Of a stretch of DNA of 64,000 nucleotides, positions 1-12,484 are shown in pieces. The notes below the pieces were generated by a model. It saw only the letters and a program-made list of their open reading frames with translations. It was not told the origin of the DNA and ran no database searches. Position 1 is the stretch's first letter. Each line of letters begins with the position of its first letter. The position numbers were made by a program, and so were the translations under genes. Source of the stretch: Pyronema omphalodes (Eukaryota > Ascomycota > Pezizomycetes > Pezizales > Pyronemataceae); assembly GCA_024516155.1 (NCBI GenBank), contig JAJJXM010000079.1, positions 186,001 through 250,000 of the forward strand, in the 5' to 3' direction.

Positions 1-3000
1 TGTATAACATTTTCACCGGGGTTACCCACTCCCGCGACCCCGCTAAAACATGGATTCCCCAGATTCCGAGGGGTTGGTACTATGGTACAGCATCGTACAG
101 CATGGTTCAGCAAAGTAAAGCATGGTAAAGCTTGGTTCAAATCCAGTTTTTCCTATTCACCCCATTCACGCAACGGGGAAATGCGGACTCCGTATAAAAC
201 CCGCGGGGAAAGAAGATTTCTTCCCCCGGAATGTGGATTTGTCAGCGCAACTTCCTGATTGGGTTTGGAAATACACCACCTCACCCCGGTCAAAGGTTGG
301 AGAATGGAGATATGATGGATAGGTTTACTATAGACGATTCTTGGAAAAGTTGTTTAGAAAACGGAGATGGAGTAGCTGGGAGACCGTAACCGTTGCTATA
401 AAGCCCATTAACTCTAGCGAGTGATGAGTGGGAAGGGTACCACGCGATGTCACATTTTCATGTGAACGAGTGATACCGCATGACTAGTGAAGATGATATT
501 TCGTAATTATAAGATAATCGAAGACAGTAACACTGTCTATATACCAATGATATACTAGATAGATTTTACAAAAAGCTTCAGTAAATTTAATACCTGAAGT
601 ATCCTTCAAATTCGAGACATGTTAGCCCGTGCCTGCATCATAAACCCCATCGCCGAATTCTCCATCGGATAGCCTTCACCCCATACTCCCCCCCCTTCCA
701 CTCACACAACACACATTCCCATGCATCCCTTTACCATGAGTCCCCACAAACAACTCTGGGCCGAACAGACCTTCAACCTCAACCGCGTGTCTCCTACAGA
801 TCGACAAGAAGATCATCTTGGAGATCTCGCAGCCAAAAACCCGGTCAAGATGAGCTTTACCGTTACCTTTACTTAAGATTTTCCACCACACGGTATGTAT
901 ATAGGTATCGTCCGGATATTTTCGGCTGGACGGTTTAAAACAGATTTTCCGTCCGAGAGCGGGTCCACAGTGTTGGTGTTGGTGATGAGATAAGGAAGCG
1001 TGCCTATGTTGATGATGGAAAAGCTAAGGAAACATCAAAGCGGAAGATAAACCGACGGATGCACTGATGGATTAGAATTAGAGCGCACCCTACTGTCAAT
1101 AATCTCGCGTGGTAACCGAAACCCGAAAAAAAAACAATCGTGGTAAGGCGAGGACGGCGAAAAAAAACTACAGTATCCGGGATTCCCGTCTGGTCACCCA
1201 CGACAGTACTAGCCAGACGATATCATGCTTAAATAGCGCAGAGCGGACGGGATGCGTTGTATTCATGATTCTATGACCGTAGCTATTTGTGACTTTCTAC
1301 AAAAACCTATATACGATTACAAAAACACTATTTCGCATGTTTTGTATGTATCTCTCCCATCGCTTTACGTCTCGCGTTATATCTTCCTCCCGCTGGTGGA
1401 AGGTTGTCTTAAACACCTATGTCTCTCATTTCCTCCGGTCGGCCCCTTCTCTCTTCTGGAGATCCCCTTCACCCCATGTCACATCCCGTCGCATCCCGTC
1501 GGAAGTTGGTTGGAACATGATCACGTAACCCAAATCACAGGCGGAACCAGAATCCCTACCATATCACCATCCAAAACCTATCACCAAAAGCAAAAGCAAA
1601 ACAATCCTTCCTCATCCCGCTTCCGTAGCGATATCGCGTCTCGCCGAACTGATTCAAAAACAGCATGAGATGTCTTGACTTGTAATATCTCGGCAGTTAT
1701 AGAATAACATACATACGGCACCTATATGCCATCCTCGACACTTATTCGACGCGAATTCGGCAGACTCGGTAGCTCGTTGGCGTTGCATCAAGGCTGACTG
1801 GCTGGAATTCGGTAACTTCCGCATAGTCCCGGGTCTGCCGTTTCCTTCGTTTCCTCCGTTTCTTCCGCCTGTGTCGCGCTATGGGGAGCTATGTATGGGA
1901 GCTATAGTGGGACTCTATGTACTATCGCGCTATAGGGTGCCTGGTGTGCCCCTTTCAACAGCCGACGGAAACGGTGGGCATCGCAACAGCAACAGCAACA
2001 GCAACAGCGACACTCGCGACACCAAACGCCATAACCAACCAACCACCAACCACAAAACTGCTGCAGGTACAGTACATATATGGTACTACAAACACTGCTG
2101 TGATCATCATCCAAAACAAAAAAGAAAACCCTGAAGACGTCATCTCATAACACGTTACGGTATTTGCCGTCTATCGTTTTTAAACGAAATAGCGATCTAC
2201 AGTTACAACTTGCATCACCCCTTTGTTTCTTTTTATCCATGATGCGATGTAATGAGATGAGATGCTGAGACTTTTGAAGCTTGGGGTTCAGTATATACCT
2301 CTGCCGTTGGTGAGCGGGGATAGGGACACGTGCGGTGCCTGACATGATTACGGGTGTAGCATGCAGGGTGAGGTTGCGGAGAGTTTTATTCCGTTGTGAA
2401 GATCGTTTTTAGGGTCGATGGTGCTTGTGGTGCTGGTTCATCGTTTGCTCGTGATGAAGGGTTACGTGTTACACGTGGTCCCTGCCTGGTCCCTGCCTAG
2501 TCCCTGGATCCTTGATACAGCGAAACAACGAAACAGCGAAACAGCGAAACATCGTCACATCGCCACATCGCCACATCAACACATTAATTCAAACACACGA
2601 ACTCACAGCGAAATAGTCGACTATAGGCACCATACATGTACATATCATGCAAGATCAGGGTGCACGAGTCATTTCCGAACCAGCATAACTCTTCATTAGA
2701 AACACAGCGTGTCTACGTACATACATGCAGCGGTAGACTAAGGGCTATATACTGCTGACTGAGTACCCTATAAACATGGACTGTCACTGGTACGTACATA
2801 AACAGGGGACGGGAGAAGCGTTTTTTTTTTTTTCCGTCATGGTTTCTTTGCAGAAATGGCACGGGTAGGCTACATAACCCGTGGATATGGATACCGATGT
2901 GGCTGTTGGTTTATCACGTGTGGAAATATTATGGGGATTCCATGCACTATTTATGTACATGCATAGTGAAGTTCTCGTGGGTATATATCAAGCAAGCAAG

Positions 3001-5799
3001 TAAGCAAAGCGGAATTAGATAGAATTGGGATATTTAATAAACGCTCTACAAAAAATTGAGATCTTGAGTAGCGAGTAACTTAACTGTATGTGTGATGCTA
3101 TGATACTATGATGCTGTAATGCTATGGTTCCCTCAACCTGGGTGTAGAACTATAATGTCCTTATCACCACTGACTTTTTAACCCGGTTTTGTTTTTGACA
3201 AGTTCACCGAGAAAACGCCACCCGCTGGCCGCTGGCTTACATGTACATGTACATTGAAACCAAGATGAAGTTTACCGATGTATGTATGCGAGATCACACA
3301 CCACGCACACGCTACGCAATACCAATCACAACCTACATATATGCCTGCGGATCACCTGCATCAGCATCACCGTACCGCGCCAAAGCGCCCCCCTCTTCTT
3401 TATACATAAATACACCAAAACGTCAATAAACTTACATACCTAAATAGCTAGCTAGCTAACTAACCACATCCGGAAATCATGCGAATTCTTCGCTCCTTCT
3501 CTCCCAAACTCTGTCCCTATGCACCGTGATGCTTATTCTTCTCATTCCCAAGGACCGGCCACTACTTCATATGTACATACATATAACGACGATCAACTCC
3601 TCCTTCATTTTTTGAGTTTTGAGATTTTTTGAGATCAGACATCAAGTAGGCGTGCCTCGTGGTTCGTGGCTTTCATGGTATGGAAACGCGGGATGATGGG
3701 AAAGGGTCCTTCCTGATTATGAAGCGTACTAGATAACTCAGGGTCCTTGGTTTGTTGGTTGCGGGATGTGTTGGTTCTGTTGGGTGTGGGGAAAAGAAGA
3801 TGATTTGCGTTGTTTACTTATTTACATCCCACAAACCAGTAGAAGGCTATGCAGTTATGCAGGTATACAGCTATAAATTTTTGAACCGAGGAGTTTTGTA
3901 AATAATATATAACTCAATTACCTCTCAACGAGCTATGTGTGTATAGGTATAGTATACACAGTATAAAGGACAAACGAGTACAATACAGTTATATGTAGGG
4001 ACCTATGGACCCATAGTCTATAAGTTCATACAACCAAAGCTGGCGAATACATACAAGACGGAGTATAGATATCCGCAACTTCCTGATCCGTAACTTCCGA
4101 AACTCCCGTTTCTGAACAAATAAATCCGTAAACATATTCACTATGACACGGGCCGGTTGGTATGTAAAGCTTATATTTTACCTCAATGAATAGATATCCT
4201 CAAGCAGTCTATTTGTTTATTGGTGGGGAATAATTTCACGATAATATGATGTCTTCATTCACGTAGTAGTACTTATTGCTGTAATCAAGACTCAGTATAA
4301 CCCTGGCTATTACTATTCCATCCCGACCTCCGACCTCCGAGACCTCTGAATTATTTCCCGCAGTCATCCACTTCTAGTGCGGGGGAAGGGGGATGGGAAT
4401 ATAAATGTGTAATTTGCGAAATTCGATGTGGCGTTTCATATGGTCATACCCACCTTATAAACGATATAAGGAAATAAAGAAATAAAGAAACGAGAAATCA
4501 CCGTGCGCAAGTATGTAAGCAGGTCTAGAGTGCGCACGGGTACTCTGGGTTAATATCGAGGAAAAAAAGGTTCTTTCGGTTATCGTGATTTGTGATTTGT
4601 GGTTAGTAGTGCGTGGTTCGTGGTTTGAGATGCTTGGTGCGTGAGTCATTGGAATATTCTATAGGGGATAACGGGGACTGGATGGATGTGGATGCTGGAG
4701 GGGGGAGTTTATAGGAAGGAATTGATAGAGGGTGGAGGGTGGAGGGTGGTATGTTTGTTTATGTACTGTAGTTTTGTTCACACATATCGATAGAAATGTC
4801 GCCTGGCGGATGTGTGTATGCTTGTTTCTGATTCATTCACGATAGATTCTGGATTCTGGGTTTTGGAAATTTTGAACATCCCTTGTTTACCCTTTATGTA
4901 TATGTATATGTAATCACGAGGTGGGGTAATTATTCCTTCCTCCCTATATAGCGGCCGAAGATCACCAAATCATTAAAACTTCCCTCTACAGAACCATATA
5001 AGTGCACCTTTAATAGGTCACCTGTTACAGTACATCATTTCCTTTCCTTTCCAGATGCCGTCTCCGGTTCCACTAGCATTATAATAAGGGAGCTAATAAA
5101 ATGAATACTAGGTGAATACTAGATGAATATGGTACTAGAATGATACATAAGTACGAGATGTGTTGAAATGCCTATATGCTCGTAGGTGATACGTTCTCCG
5201 AAGTATTTGATATTTCTTTTTGATACTTGATATTTTATGCACACATGCAAAAACAGCGATCAAAGGCGTAGGCAAAGTCGTAGGCGAAGGCGTAAGCGAT
5301 GGAAAGTGAAGAAAATGCAGATATCCATTTTCATACCTCTTTTTTTCCCCCAGTAATTCCAATTAATCTTATCTCTATGTGTAGTAGTAGTATAGGAGTA
5401 TTCCAGGCGTTGAGAGTTAGGCGTTGACATCTCCGGGGCTCGTCTGTAAGTATGCACCTCGGCAGCCATGCAAGCCACAAGCCACAAAATGATCCCGCGT
5501 TCCGCGTCGCGTTTCCATAGTTTCCATAGTACAGCCCGAACCCGATCCAGAACCCGAAGCTCCGGTCGCAAGTTGCGTCGCGTCGCGTCGGGGAAAGCTA
5601 TGAAAACGATATGGTGCATACAAGCGACATTTTACTGTTGTTCAAGAGAGACAGAGCTAGGTGAGGTCGTTCAGAGTTGGTTAAAGACGCGAAGTTTAAG
5701 GAAGCTCGTGATGGCGACGAGGATGATGATTATGATGAAATTGCCACGCTGCTAGCTATACTTCGACGCGTTGCATTCCGCACAAAATAAAGGGGGCCC

Positions 5800-5820
5800 G
5801 GGGGGGGGGGGGGGGGGGGG
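5800..5820. repeat. Poly-G tract (21 G)
   Basis: An uninterrupted run of 21 G follows GGGGGCCC. Such runs are length-unstable and hard to sequence, so the exact length may be an assembly value. Confidence 0.95.
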
Positions 5821-6430
5821 TTCGCGACTACACATGCACCACGGCAGGTGCTGGTGAAGGTGCATAGCGTCATAACTTCTGTATGTACGGCGACCCATCA
5901 GACCCATCTTCCTTCCATCTGGCAGCTTCCTTCAGGCTTCGGCTCTTGGGAGGTGGCATTTTTCTATGGCCTCCCCCTTCCTACTTCTTCCTCGGTTGGT
6001 TTCAGTGTTCCCCAGGGTTCACCAGCAGCCAGGGTTTCCTAACTGTCCTTAGGCTTAGGCTTAGGGTCTATGTTATGTTGAGTTATGGTTGCGTCACAGG
6101 GGTTCTGAAAAGGGGCGGATAGCCGCAGGCTGGCAGGCTGGCAGACTCGCAGAAGCACTGTACAGTGGCCGCTTTTACCATTTGGCTAGGGATGCGGGGG
6201 GGTTTATTAAACATCCAAACTACATTCAGGAATAGCGAAATCCGGAATAGGATGATTTCTAGAGACTGGAGACTGGAGTTGTGGTGGCAATCTAAGCTAC
6301 TCCACCATAGCTAGTCTGTGCTCAGTTTGGGGTCCGAGCAGAGAAGGAAAGGGAGGAGAAGGAGAGGGGGAACCAGCTGCACTGGCATACGCCTTGTGTT
6401 ATCTACATACACCCTTTTATTTCCCACAGC

Positions 6431-6463
6431 ACACGCAACACGCAACACGCAACACGCAACACG
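6431..6463. repeat. ACACGCA short tandem repeat
   Basis: Five tandem 7-bp units (ACACGCA) lie in otherwise unannotated DNA. This is a simple microsatellite with no coding context. Confidence 0.9.
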
Positions 6464-7553
6464 ACAAATCTTTTGTATGTATGTGGTAACAAAAAAATAA
6501 AATAAAATAAAAAACGTTGCTCATGTGTACAGACTCCTCCTATTGCTTCTACTGCTTCTCCTCCACCATCGTCATGATCAGCAGTTTTTTGTCCATGATT
6601 GGTAACGTCAGTGTAAATCAAAACTTTTTGATGAATATAAAATAAAGCCATACAATGCTGTCAATGAGCAGCTATTCAAACCAAACCATATTTTCCTCCC
6701 CACATCTTCTTAGCGACGCCTCTCTAAAAAATCTCAATTTTTTGCTTTGACGATACATACAAGATTTTTTTTTCTATAAACAAATGAAAAAAAGCACAGA
6801 CAATATGAATGACGACTTTTTTTATTTTTTTATTTTAACTTTTCAAAGATTTCATCAAATCCCCCCATGATTTCATCATACATACTATACAAGCAGCAGC
6901 AGCAGCAGCAGTTGACGAGCCAAAATACGATCTTCGCTTAAGGGTATATTCATTGCACTTGATATCCACATCCACATCCACATCCGCTCAACCAACCAAC
7001 CGATCAACCGACTAAGCAACCAAGCCTCACGCAACAAAAACACACAATCCAGGACCCCAAGGCTGCTTTAGTTTTAAGAATGCGCACGTACATACGAAAG
7101 TTTTCTGAAACGAAATTTGATTCTCGAAAAAGCTTTGAGGTTCTCGAAAGCCTTGACTTTTTTTTAATTCTCCATTATACAAGCAACGCCATATGGAAGG
7201 ATCGTGCTGAAAGATTGAGTATACATACATATATACGATGTTATTCGCCACCCAAGTATCCAATAGGAACTGGATCTTGGCAGGAAGACGGCTTGATGTT
7301 GTTTTTTTGTTCTGGAAAAGTCGGGAACTACATATGGTGACTATAGTGACTATGGTGAACATATATTCCAGATATTCGATATGTACAGCTCAATACACAC
7401 AGTTTACCATAGGGACAAACATAATCCTACCCAGATACACTGGTACAGGATGGACTTCCTTGACCGGCAAACAAGCCCTGATGTGAGATTAAGCTAGCGA
7501 TAGCCAGAGCGAGATATCACCATACATACAAGCCCGCTGCTAATTAATTACAA

Positions 7554-7571
7554 CCCCCCCCCCCCCCCCCC
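7554..7571. repeat. Poly-C tract (18 C)
   Basis: A run of 18 C sits between AT-rich flanks. Like the G runs at 5.8 and 41.5 kb, its length is probably polymorphic. Confidence 0.95.
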
Positions 7572-8742
7572 ACAGCAAAATATGTACTTTAACATGTCTA
7601 ATTAATGACCGAATCATCGACCAACCGACAGACCGACAGACCGGCGGAATCGAAACTGGATCCATCCCTGGAGCTCATCTAAGCTCAAATCTATAAGCTC
7701 AGAGCTCTAAGATATCTGTCAAGGTTCCTGGGGAAGCTTGAAATGTGGATCGCGACTGGCTGGCTAGCTGGCTGGCTGGTTAAATGGCTGTGGATTGTAA
7801 CTTTGGCGGATGCGGCGAGGAAGTGAATATCAGAGAGGATCCACATAGGTGTTGAATTCTTTTGCTTGTGAGACGTTGAGTGAAACAGATGATGGGCATG
7901 CATACATACAGTAGCTCCATGGGCCTGCTGCGGAGTATGTTTTACTTTTTTATTTGTTTTTTTTTGTCGGAGCCGAACTCTCAAGTCGTACGAGCTTCTA
8001 AACTATTCTACATGCCTTGCTGCAATTGTGAGCAGGCCGAACCGAAGCCAATCCTAACGATTAAAAAAAGGGATGTTTAGCTTTAACTGTACTCGACTTC
8101 GACTTGACTCATTCAAGCCCCCCCGTATTATTTATTGGGGAAAGGAGATATGTGGTTTACTTTGTGAACTCCTTTAACTATGCACCATATCAAAAGCTCA
8201 CCATTTGTACTAGCCACACTCAGAATGTAAACAGACTTGTTGTTGTCTTGCCCAGACGCCATGTGAGATTGGTAAAGGGCTCCGAATGGTTGCTAACCAG
8301 AATTGATGAAAGTGTATTCTTCTCCGGCGGTGCCTGCGCGGACCAACGGGTTATTCCGGGTTTCGACCACGATTCTTTGTTTTTAGCGGTTCTTCCGCCA
8401 TTGCAACCCGCAGTGCCCAGGGATGCTATTCAACACCAACGAAAAGCATCACGATTCACGAAATTGGGTCGCATAATTTGTGAAGATTTGACCGAAACCT
8501 TTTATATGTATGCGCTGCATAAATATGAAGATCCCTCCTTGTAATTGCGCGCGGTGGGGTGCTGTACCTGCATTAGATCCGCAGTAATGTCCACGCCATT
8601 CCAAAAGTGCACTAAGGCATAGTTAATAGTCTCAACGAGGCGGATAAGTCCGTGATATCTGTGCGGGTGCTAACGATATCATTTTCGGACACACCAACAC
8701 AACGTCTGTGCATGGCTCTCGGTGCCCCCTTCTACATTGACC

Positions 8743-8750
8743 TATATATT
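8743..8750 (+). promoter_or_regulatory. Putative TATA element of the secreted repeat protein gene
   Basis: TATATATT lies about 100 bp upstream of the ATG at 8848. The leader between them has a C run and ends in a CACC context before the ATG. Position and sequence suit a core promoter. The transcription start is not visible. Confidence 0.4.
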
Positions 8751-8847
8751 GGTATATCCAAAACCCCCCCCCACAATGTTGTTCTCCAAGCTCCAAAACA
8801 CTTACACTCGTTAATTCTTTTTTCCGCGCAACCGCACAACCTTCACC

Positions 8848-11800
8848 ATGAGAACCTCATTCTACACACTCGTTGCTCTTTCTCTTTCTTCACTCGTTGT
8901 TGCCGCTCCTACTCCCCGTCGTGGAAACCGCGATCGTCTTTGTATGTGGAATATACTCCCCTAATTTGGGTACAAAAAAAAATAAACAATTTGCTAACAA
9001 TTCCTACAGCTAGCTACAAACGACATGAGATTAACGATATCCAAGGCTGGCCCTCTACCAATGGTGTGAATGGTATGTATAATTTTTTATATTTTTATAC
9101 TGATGAAATTCGGAATATACTAACTTACCTTTTTCTACAGTGAATCCGCTCCACCAGCGCTCTGATGACTTGACCCACATTAATGCTTCTGGAACCAACG
9201 TCTCCTGCAACCTTAATGGAAACGTTATTGGAGGTGGAGAGCCCGATGAGCACGGAAACTGCAAGGGTGGTGAGGAGGACTCTTCCGTCGCCTCCCAGGG
9301 CTCTGAGGACCAGAGAGGTGCACGTGGACCCCAGGTTGATGCCCACGGAACCAAGGTTTCCGACAACTTGAACGGAAACAAGGTTGGACTCGGTGGAAAG
9401 CACGAGGTCAACGCTGCCAACGGTAACAACGTTGGTAACGATGCCTCTGTTGCTTCTGGTGCCCGTGGTGGACGTGCCGGAAAGAACGGAGACGAGGACA
9501 ATGGAGCCCAGTCCGGAGCCGACTCTGACGGAGAGTCCGATGGAGAGTCTGACTCTGAGGGTGATGACCTTCCTTCTGGACCTTCCGTTGACAAGAACGC
9601 TCTCCCCGCTGGAGTCACCGCTCCCAAGAACGTTGACCCCGCCACCGGACTTCCCATTGACCCCAAGACAGGTCTCCCCGTCAACCCCGACTCTCTCCCC
9701 AAGGACCCCGCCACTGGTCTTCCCCTTGACCCCAACACCAGTCTTCCTTTCGACCCCAAGGCCGCTGCTCCTCGTCTTCCTGGAGCTGGTGATCTCCCCT
9801 CTGGAGCTGCTGGTGCTCCCAACGGAGACATCAAGGCTCCTACCACCGACATCTCTGGAAACGGAAACGGAACCAAGGTCCAGCTCCCCATCAACCCCGC
9901 CACCGGACTTCCCCTCGATGTCGCTTCTCTTCCTCTCGACAAGGCCACCGGTCTCCCCATCAACCCCTTGAACAGCCTCCCCTTCGACCCTAAGACTGGT
10001 GCTGGTCTCCCTGGAATGCCCGCCCTTCCTGGACTCCCCGCCGCTCCCAGCTCTCCTCTTGACCCCGCCACTGGTCTCCCCATCAACCCCGCCACCGGAA
10101 AGGTCGTTGATGTTGCTTCCCTCTCCAAGGATGTTGCCACTGGTCTCCCCATTGACCCCAACACTGGACTTCCTTTCGACCCCAAGGATGCTGCCCAGCG
10201 TCTCGCTGCTGCTGGTCTCCCTGCCGTCGGAACAGCTGGAGCCCCTGACGCCGGAAAGAACATCGACCCCGCCACCGGACTCCCCATCGACCCTGCTACT
10301 GGAGCCCCCGTTGACCCTGCTTCCCTCCCCAAGGATGCTGAGACTGGTCTCCCCATTGACCCCAACACCCAGAAGCCCTTCGACCCCTCCAAGGCCGTCC
10401 CTACTGGTGCTCCTGGATCTCAGCTCCCCGCTGGTGTCTCTCTCCCCGTTGACCCCACCACCGGAAAGGCCTTCGACATTGCTTCCCTTCCCAAGGACGC
10501 TGCCACCGGACTCCCCCTTAACCCCTTGAACGGACTTCCCTTCAACCCCGTTACCGGAGCCGGACTTCCTGGTGCCCCTGGACTTCCTGGTCTTCCCGGA
10601 GTCCCCAAGACCATCAACGCCAACGTTGCCAACGACAACAGAATTGCTGGACAGTCCCTCGGAAGCTCTTCCAAGAACCTTGACCCCGCCACTGGACTCC
10701 CCATCGACCCCGCCACTGGAGCTGCCGTTGACCCTGCTTCTCTCCCCAAGGACCCTGAGACTGGTCTCCCCATTGACCCCAACACCCAGAAGCCTTTCGA
10801 CCCCTCCAAGGCCGTCCCTGCTGGATCTGGATTCCCCGCTGGTGTCACCCTCCCCGTTGACCCCGCCACCGGAAAGGTCTTCGACATTGCTGCTCTCCCC
10901 AAGGATGCTGCTACTGGACTTCCCATCAACCCCCTCAACCAGCTTCCCTTCGACCCCTTCACCGGTGCTGGACTTCCCGGAGGACCCGCTCTTCCTGGAT
11001 TGCCCGCCGTTCCCAAGGTCGGTGAGGTGAACGTTGCCAACACCCAGATCACTGGAGCCCCCAACTCTGGACTCCCCGCTGGTGTCACCCTTCCTCTTGA
11101 CCCCAAGACTGGTCTCCCCGTCAACCCTGCTGGTCTCCCCAAGGATGCTCTCACCGGACTTCCTCTTGACCCCAACACCAGAAAGCCTTTCGACCCCATC
11201 ACTGGTGCTGGTCTCCCCAACGGACCTGCCATCCCCGCTGTCGGATCTGGCTTCCCCGCTGGTGTCTCCCTTCCCGTTGATGCCGCTGGAAAGCCCGTCG
11301 ATGTCGCTTCTCTTCCCCGTGACGCCGCTACCGGACTTCCCGTTAACCCTGCCAACGGAAAGCCTTTCAACCCCATCACCGGTGCTGGACTCCCTGGTGC
11401 TCCTGCTCTCCCCGCTGGAGGACTCCCCGCTGGAGTCCCCGCTGGTGTCCCCGCTGGAGTTCCCGCTGGAGTTCCCGCTGGAGTTCCCGCCGGTGTCCCC
11501 GGACTCGGAAACGTCAACACCAACGTCGGAAACGGAAACAACGGAGCCAACGGAGTTGACCCCAAGACTGGACTCCCCATTGATCCTGCCACCGGAGCTC
11601 CCGTCAACCCCGACTCTCTCACCAAGGACCCCGCCACCGGACTTCCCATCAACCCCAACACCGGACTTCCCTTCGACCCCAAGGCTGCCGCTGCCGGAAT
11701 CGACCCCCGCACCGGACTCCCCATTGACCCCAAGACCGGAGCTCCCGTCGACTTGAACTCCCTCCCCAAGGACCCCAAGACCGGCTTCCCCATCAACCCC

Positions 11801-12484
11801 GCCACTGGAGTCCCCATTAACCCCGCCTCCATCCCCGCCGACGGATCCGTTGTTCCTTCTGGTGTTCCCGCTCCCGTTGACCCCGCCACCGGTCTCCCCA
11901 TTGACCCCGCCACCGGAGCTCCCGTCAACGTCGACTCCCTCCCCAAGGACCCTGCCACTGGCCTCCCCATCAACCCCTCTACCAACTTCCCCTTCGACCC
12001 TAAGGCCGCCGCCGGAGGAGTCGACCCTGCCACTGGACTCCCCCTCGACAAGAACGGATCTCCCATCAACGTTGACTCTCTCTCCAAGGACCCCGTCTCC
12101 GGCAACCCCATCAACCCCGCCACCGGAGTTCCCTTCGACCCCAAGAACCTCCCCATCGGAGCCAACGGACTTCCTGCCAACGGATCCGGATCCGGATCTG
12201 GATCCCCCGTCGGAGGCGCTGGACTCCCCGGTATCCCAGCTGTCGGTGTCCCCTCCGATGTCAACGCTGCCAACGGAAACAATGCGTTGAACGGAGCTAA
12301 GGTTTTGTCTGGTGAGCGCAAGGGAGTTGCTCCGGCTTCTGCTCCTCTTGATGCCGCCGCGGTTCCTGCAGATGCTTACAAGGCGCCTGCTGATGCCGCG
12401 CAGAAGCTTGCCGCTGCTCCTAGTGCCCCTGCTCCCGCTGAGGCCCCCGCCCCCGCTGAGGCTGCTCCTGCGGTTCATTACTAA
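8848..12484 (+). CDS. Secreted DPxTG-repeat protein, three exons
   Basis: Exons 8848-8941, 9010-9072 and 9141-12484 join in frame to 1166 residues. Both introns have GTATGT donors, CTAAC-like branch points and CTACAG acceptors. Residues 1-20 form a signal peptide (MRTSFYTLVALSLSSLVVAA), followed by a basic stretch and a KR dipeptide that could be a Kex2-type processing site. An N-terminal domain then has two related segments with NLNGN and SVAS motifs, and an acidic S/D/E stretch. About 13 units of roughly 45-60 residues follow, built on DPxTGLPIDPxTGxPVDPxSLPKD, some separated by GLPG linkers. A PAGV array and an Ala/Pro-rich tail end the protein. There is no TM segment and no obvious GPI signal. 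Proline-rich DPxTG arrays suggest an extended cell-wall, matrix or adhesive role, which is inference. Codon use is strongly biased (CCC, GGA, AAG, GAC), suggesting high expression. Family unknown. Confidence 0.88.
9632..12154 (+). repeat. Coding tandem repeats, about 13 DPxTG units
   Basis: The third exon contains about 13 imperfect units, each with a DPxTGLP(I/V)DP opening, a middle V(D/N)xxSLPKDxxTGLP segment and an (I/L)(D/N)PxTxxPFDP closing. Two unit types alternate in the central part: one ends in KAVP-type linkers, the other in TGAGLPG-type linkers. This suggests duplication of a two-unit block, for example the pairs starting near 10260 and 10678. Confidence 0.85.
11426..11497 (+). repeat. 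PAGV tetrapeptide array (6 x 12 bp)
   Basis: Six consecutive PAGV tetrapeptides are encoded by 12-bp units that differ only at synonymous third positions (GGA/GGT, GTC/GTT). The array sits between units 9 and 10 of the protein and is a likely site of length variation by slippage or unequal exchange. Confidence 0.9.

Larger units (their letters stand above)
1..8742. other. Gene-poor intergenic region
   Basis: No protein gene can be supported over about 8.7 kb. Open frames here are short, lack splice-compatible partners, and have compositions dictated by simple repeats. The stretch is AT-rich, full of TATATA and GTACATAC-type runs, and carries many microsatellites: AACAGC units at 1984-2010, CGAAACA/CATCGCCA units at 2520-2575, ACACGCA units at 6431-6463, AGC units at 6892-6911, and long homopolymers at 5800 and 7554. 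A non-coding RNA gene cannot be excluded. I see no tRNA or rRNA. Confidence 0.55.

Noticed and set aside
85..160. Possible tRNA with GGTTCAAATCC
   Set aside because: The B-box-like block has a poor T-stem and no acceptor or D-arm partner. The area is a degenerate CATGGTNNAGCA repeat.
6046..6068. TTAGGCTTAGGCTTAGGG telomere-like stretch
   Set aside because: Only three units, two of them not the fungal TTAGGG. The AACCCTAACCCT near 60464 is equally short. No evidence of a telomere or fusion.
8104..8544. 146-codon plus-strand frame
   Set aside because: No domain, no splice partner and no coding-like composition. It lies in a repeat-rich region.
10420..12321. 633-codon minus-strand frame
   Set aside because: Another shadow of the same repeat gene, for the same reason.
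9125..12478. 1117-codon open frame on the minus strand opposite the secreted repeat gene
   Set aside because: It is a by-product of the codon bias and repetitive composition of the plus-strand gene, which has a signal peptide and two clean introns. The minus frame is Gly/Ser/Val low complexity.
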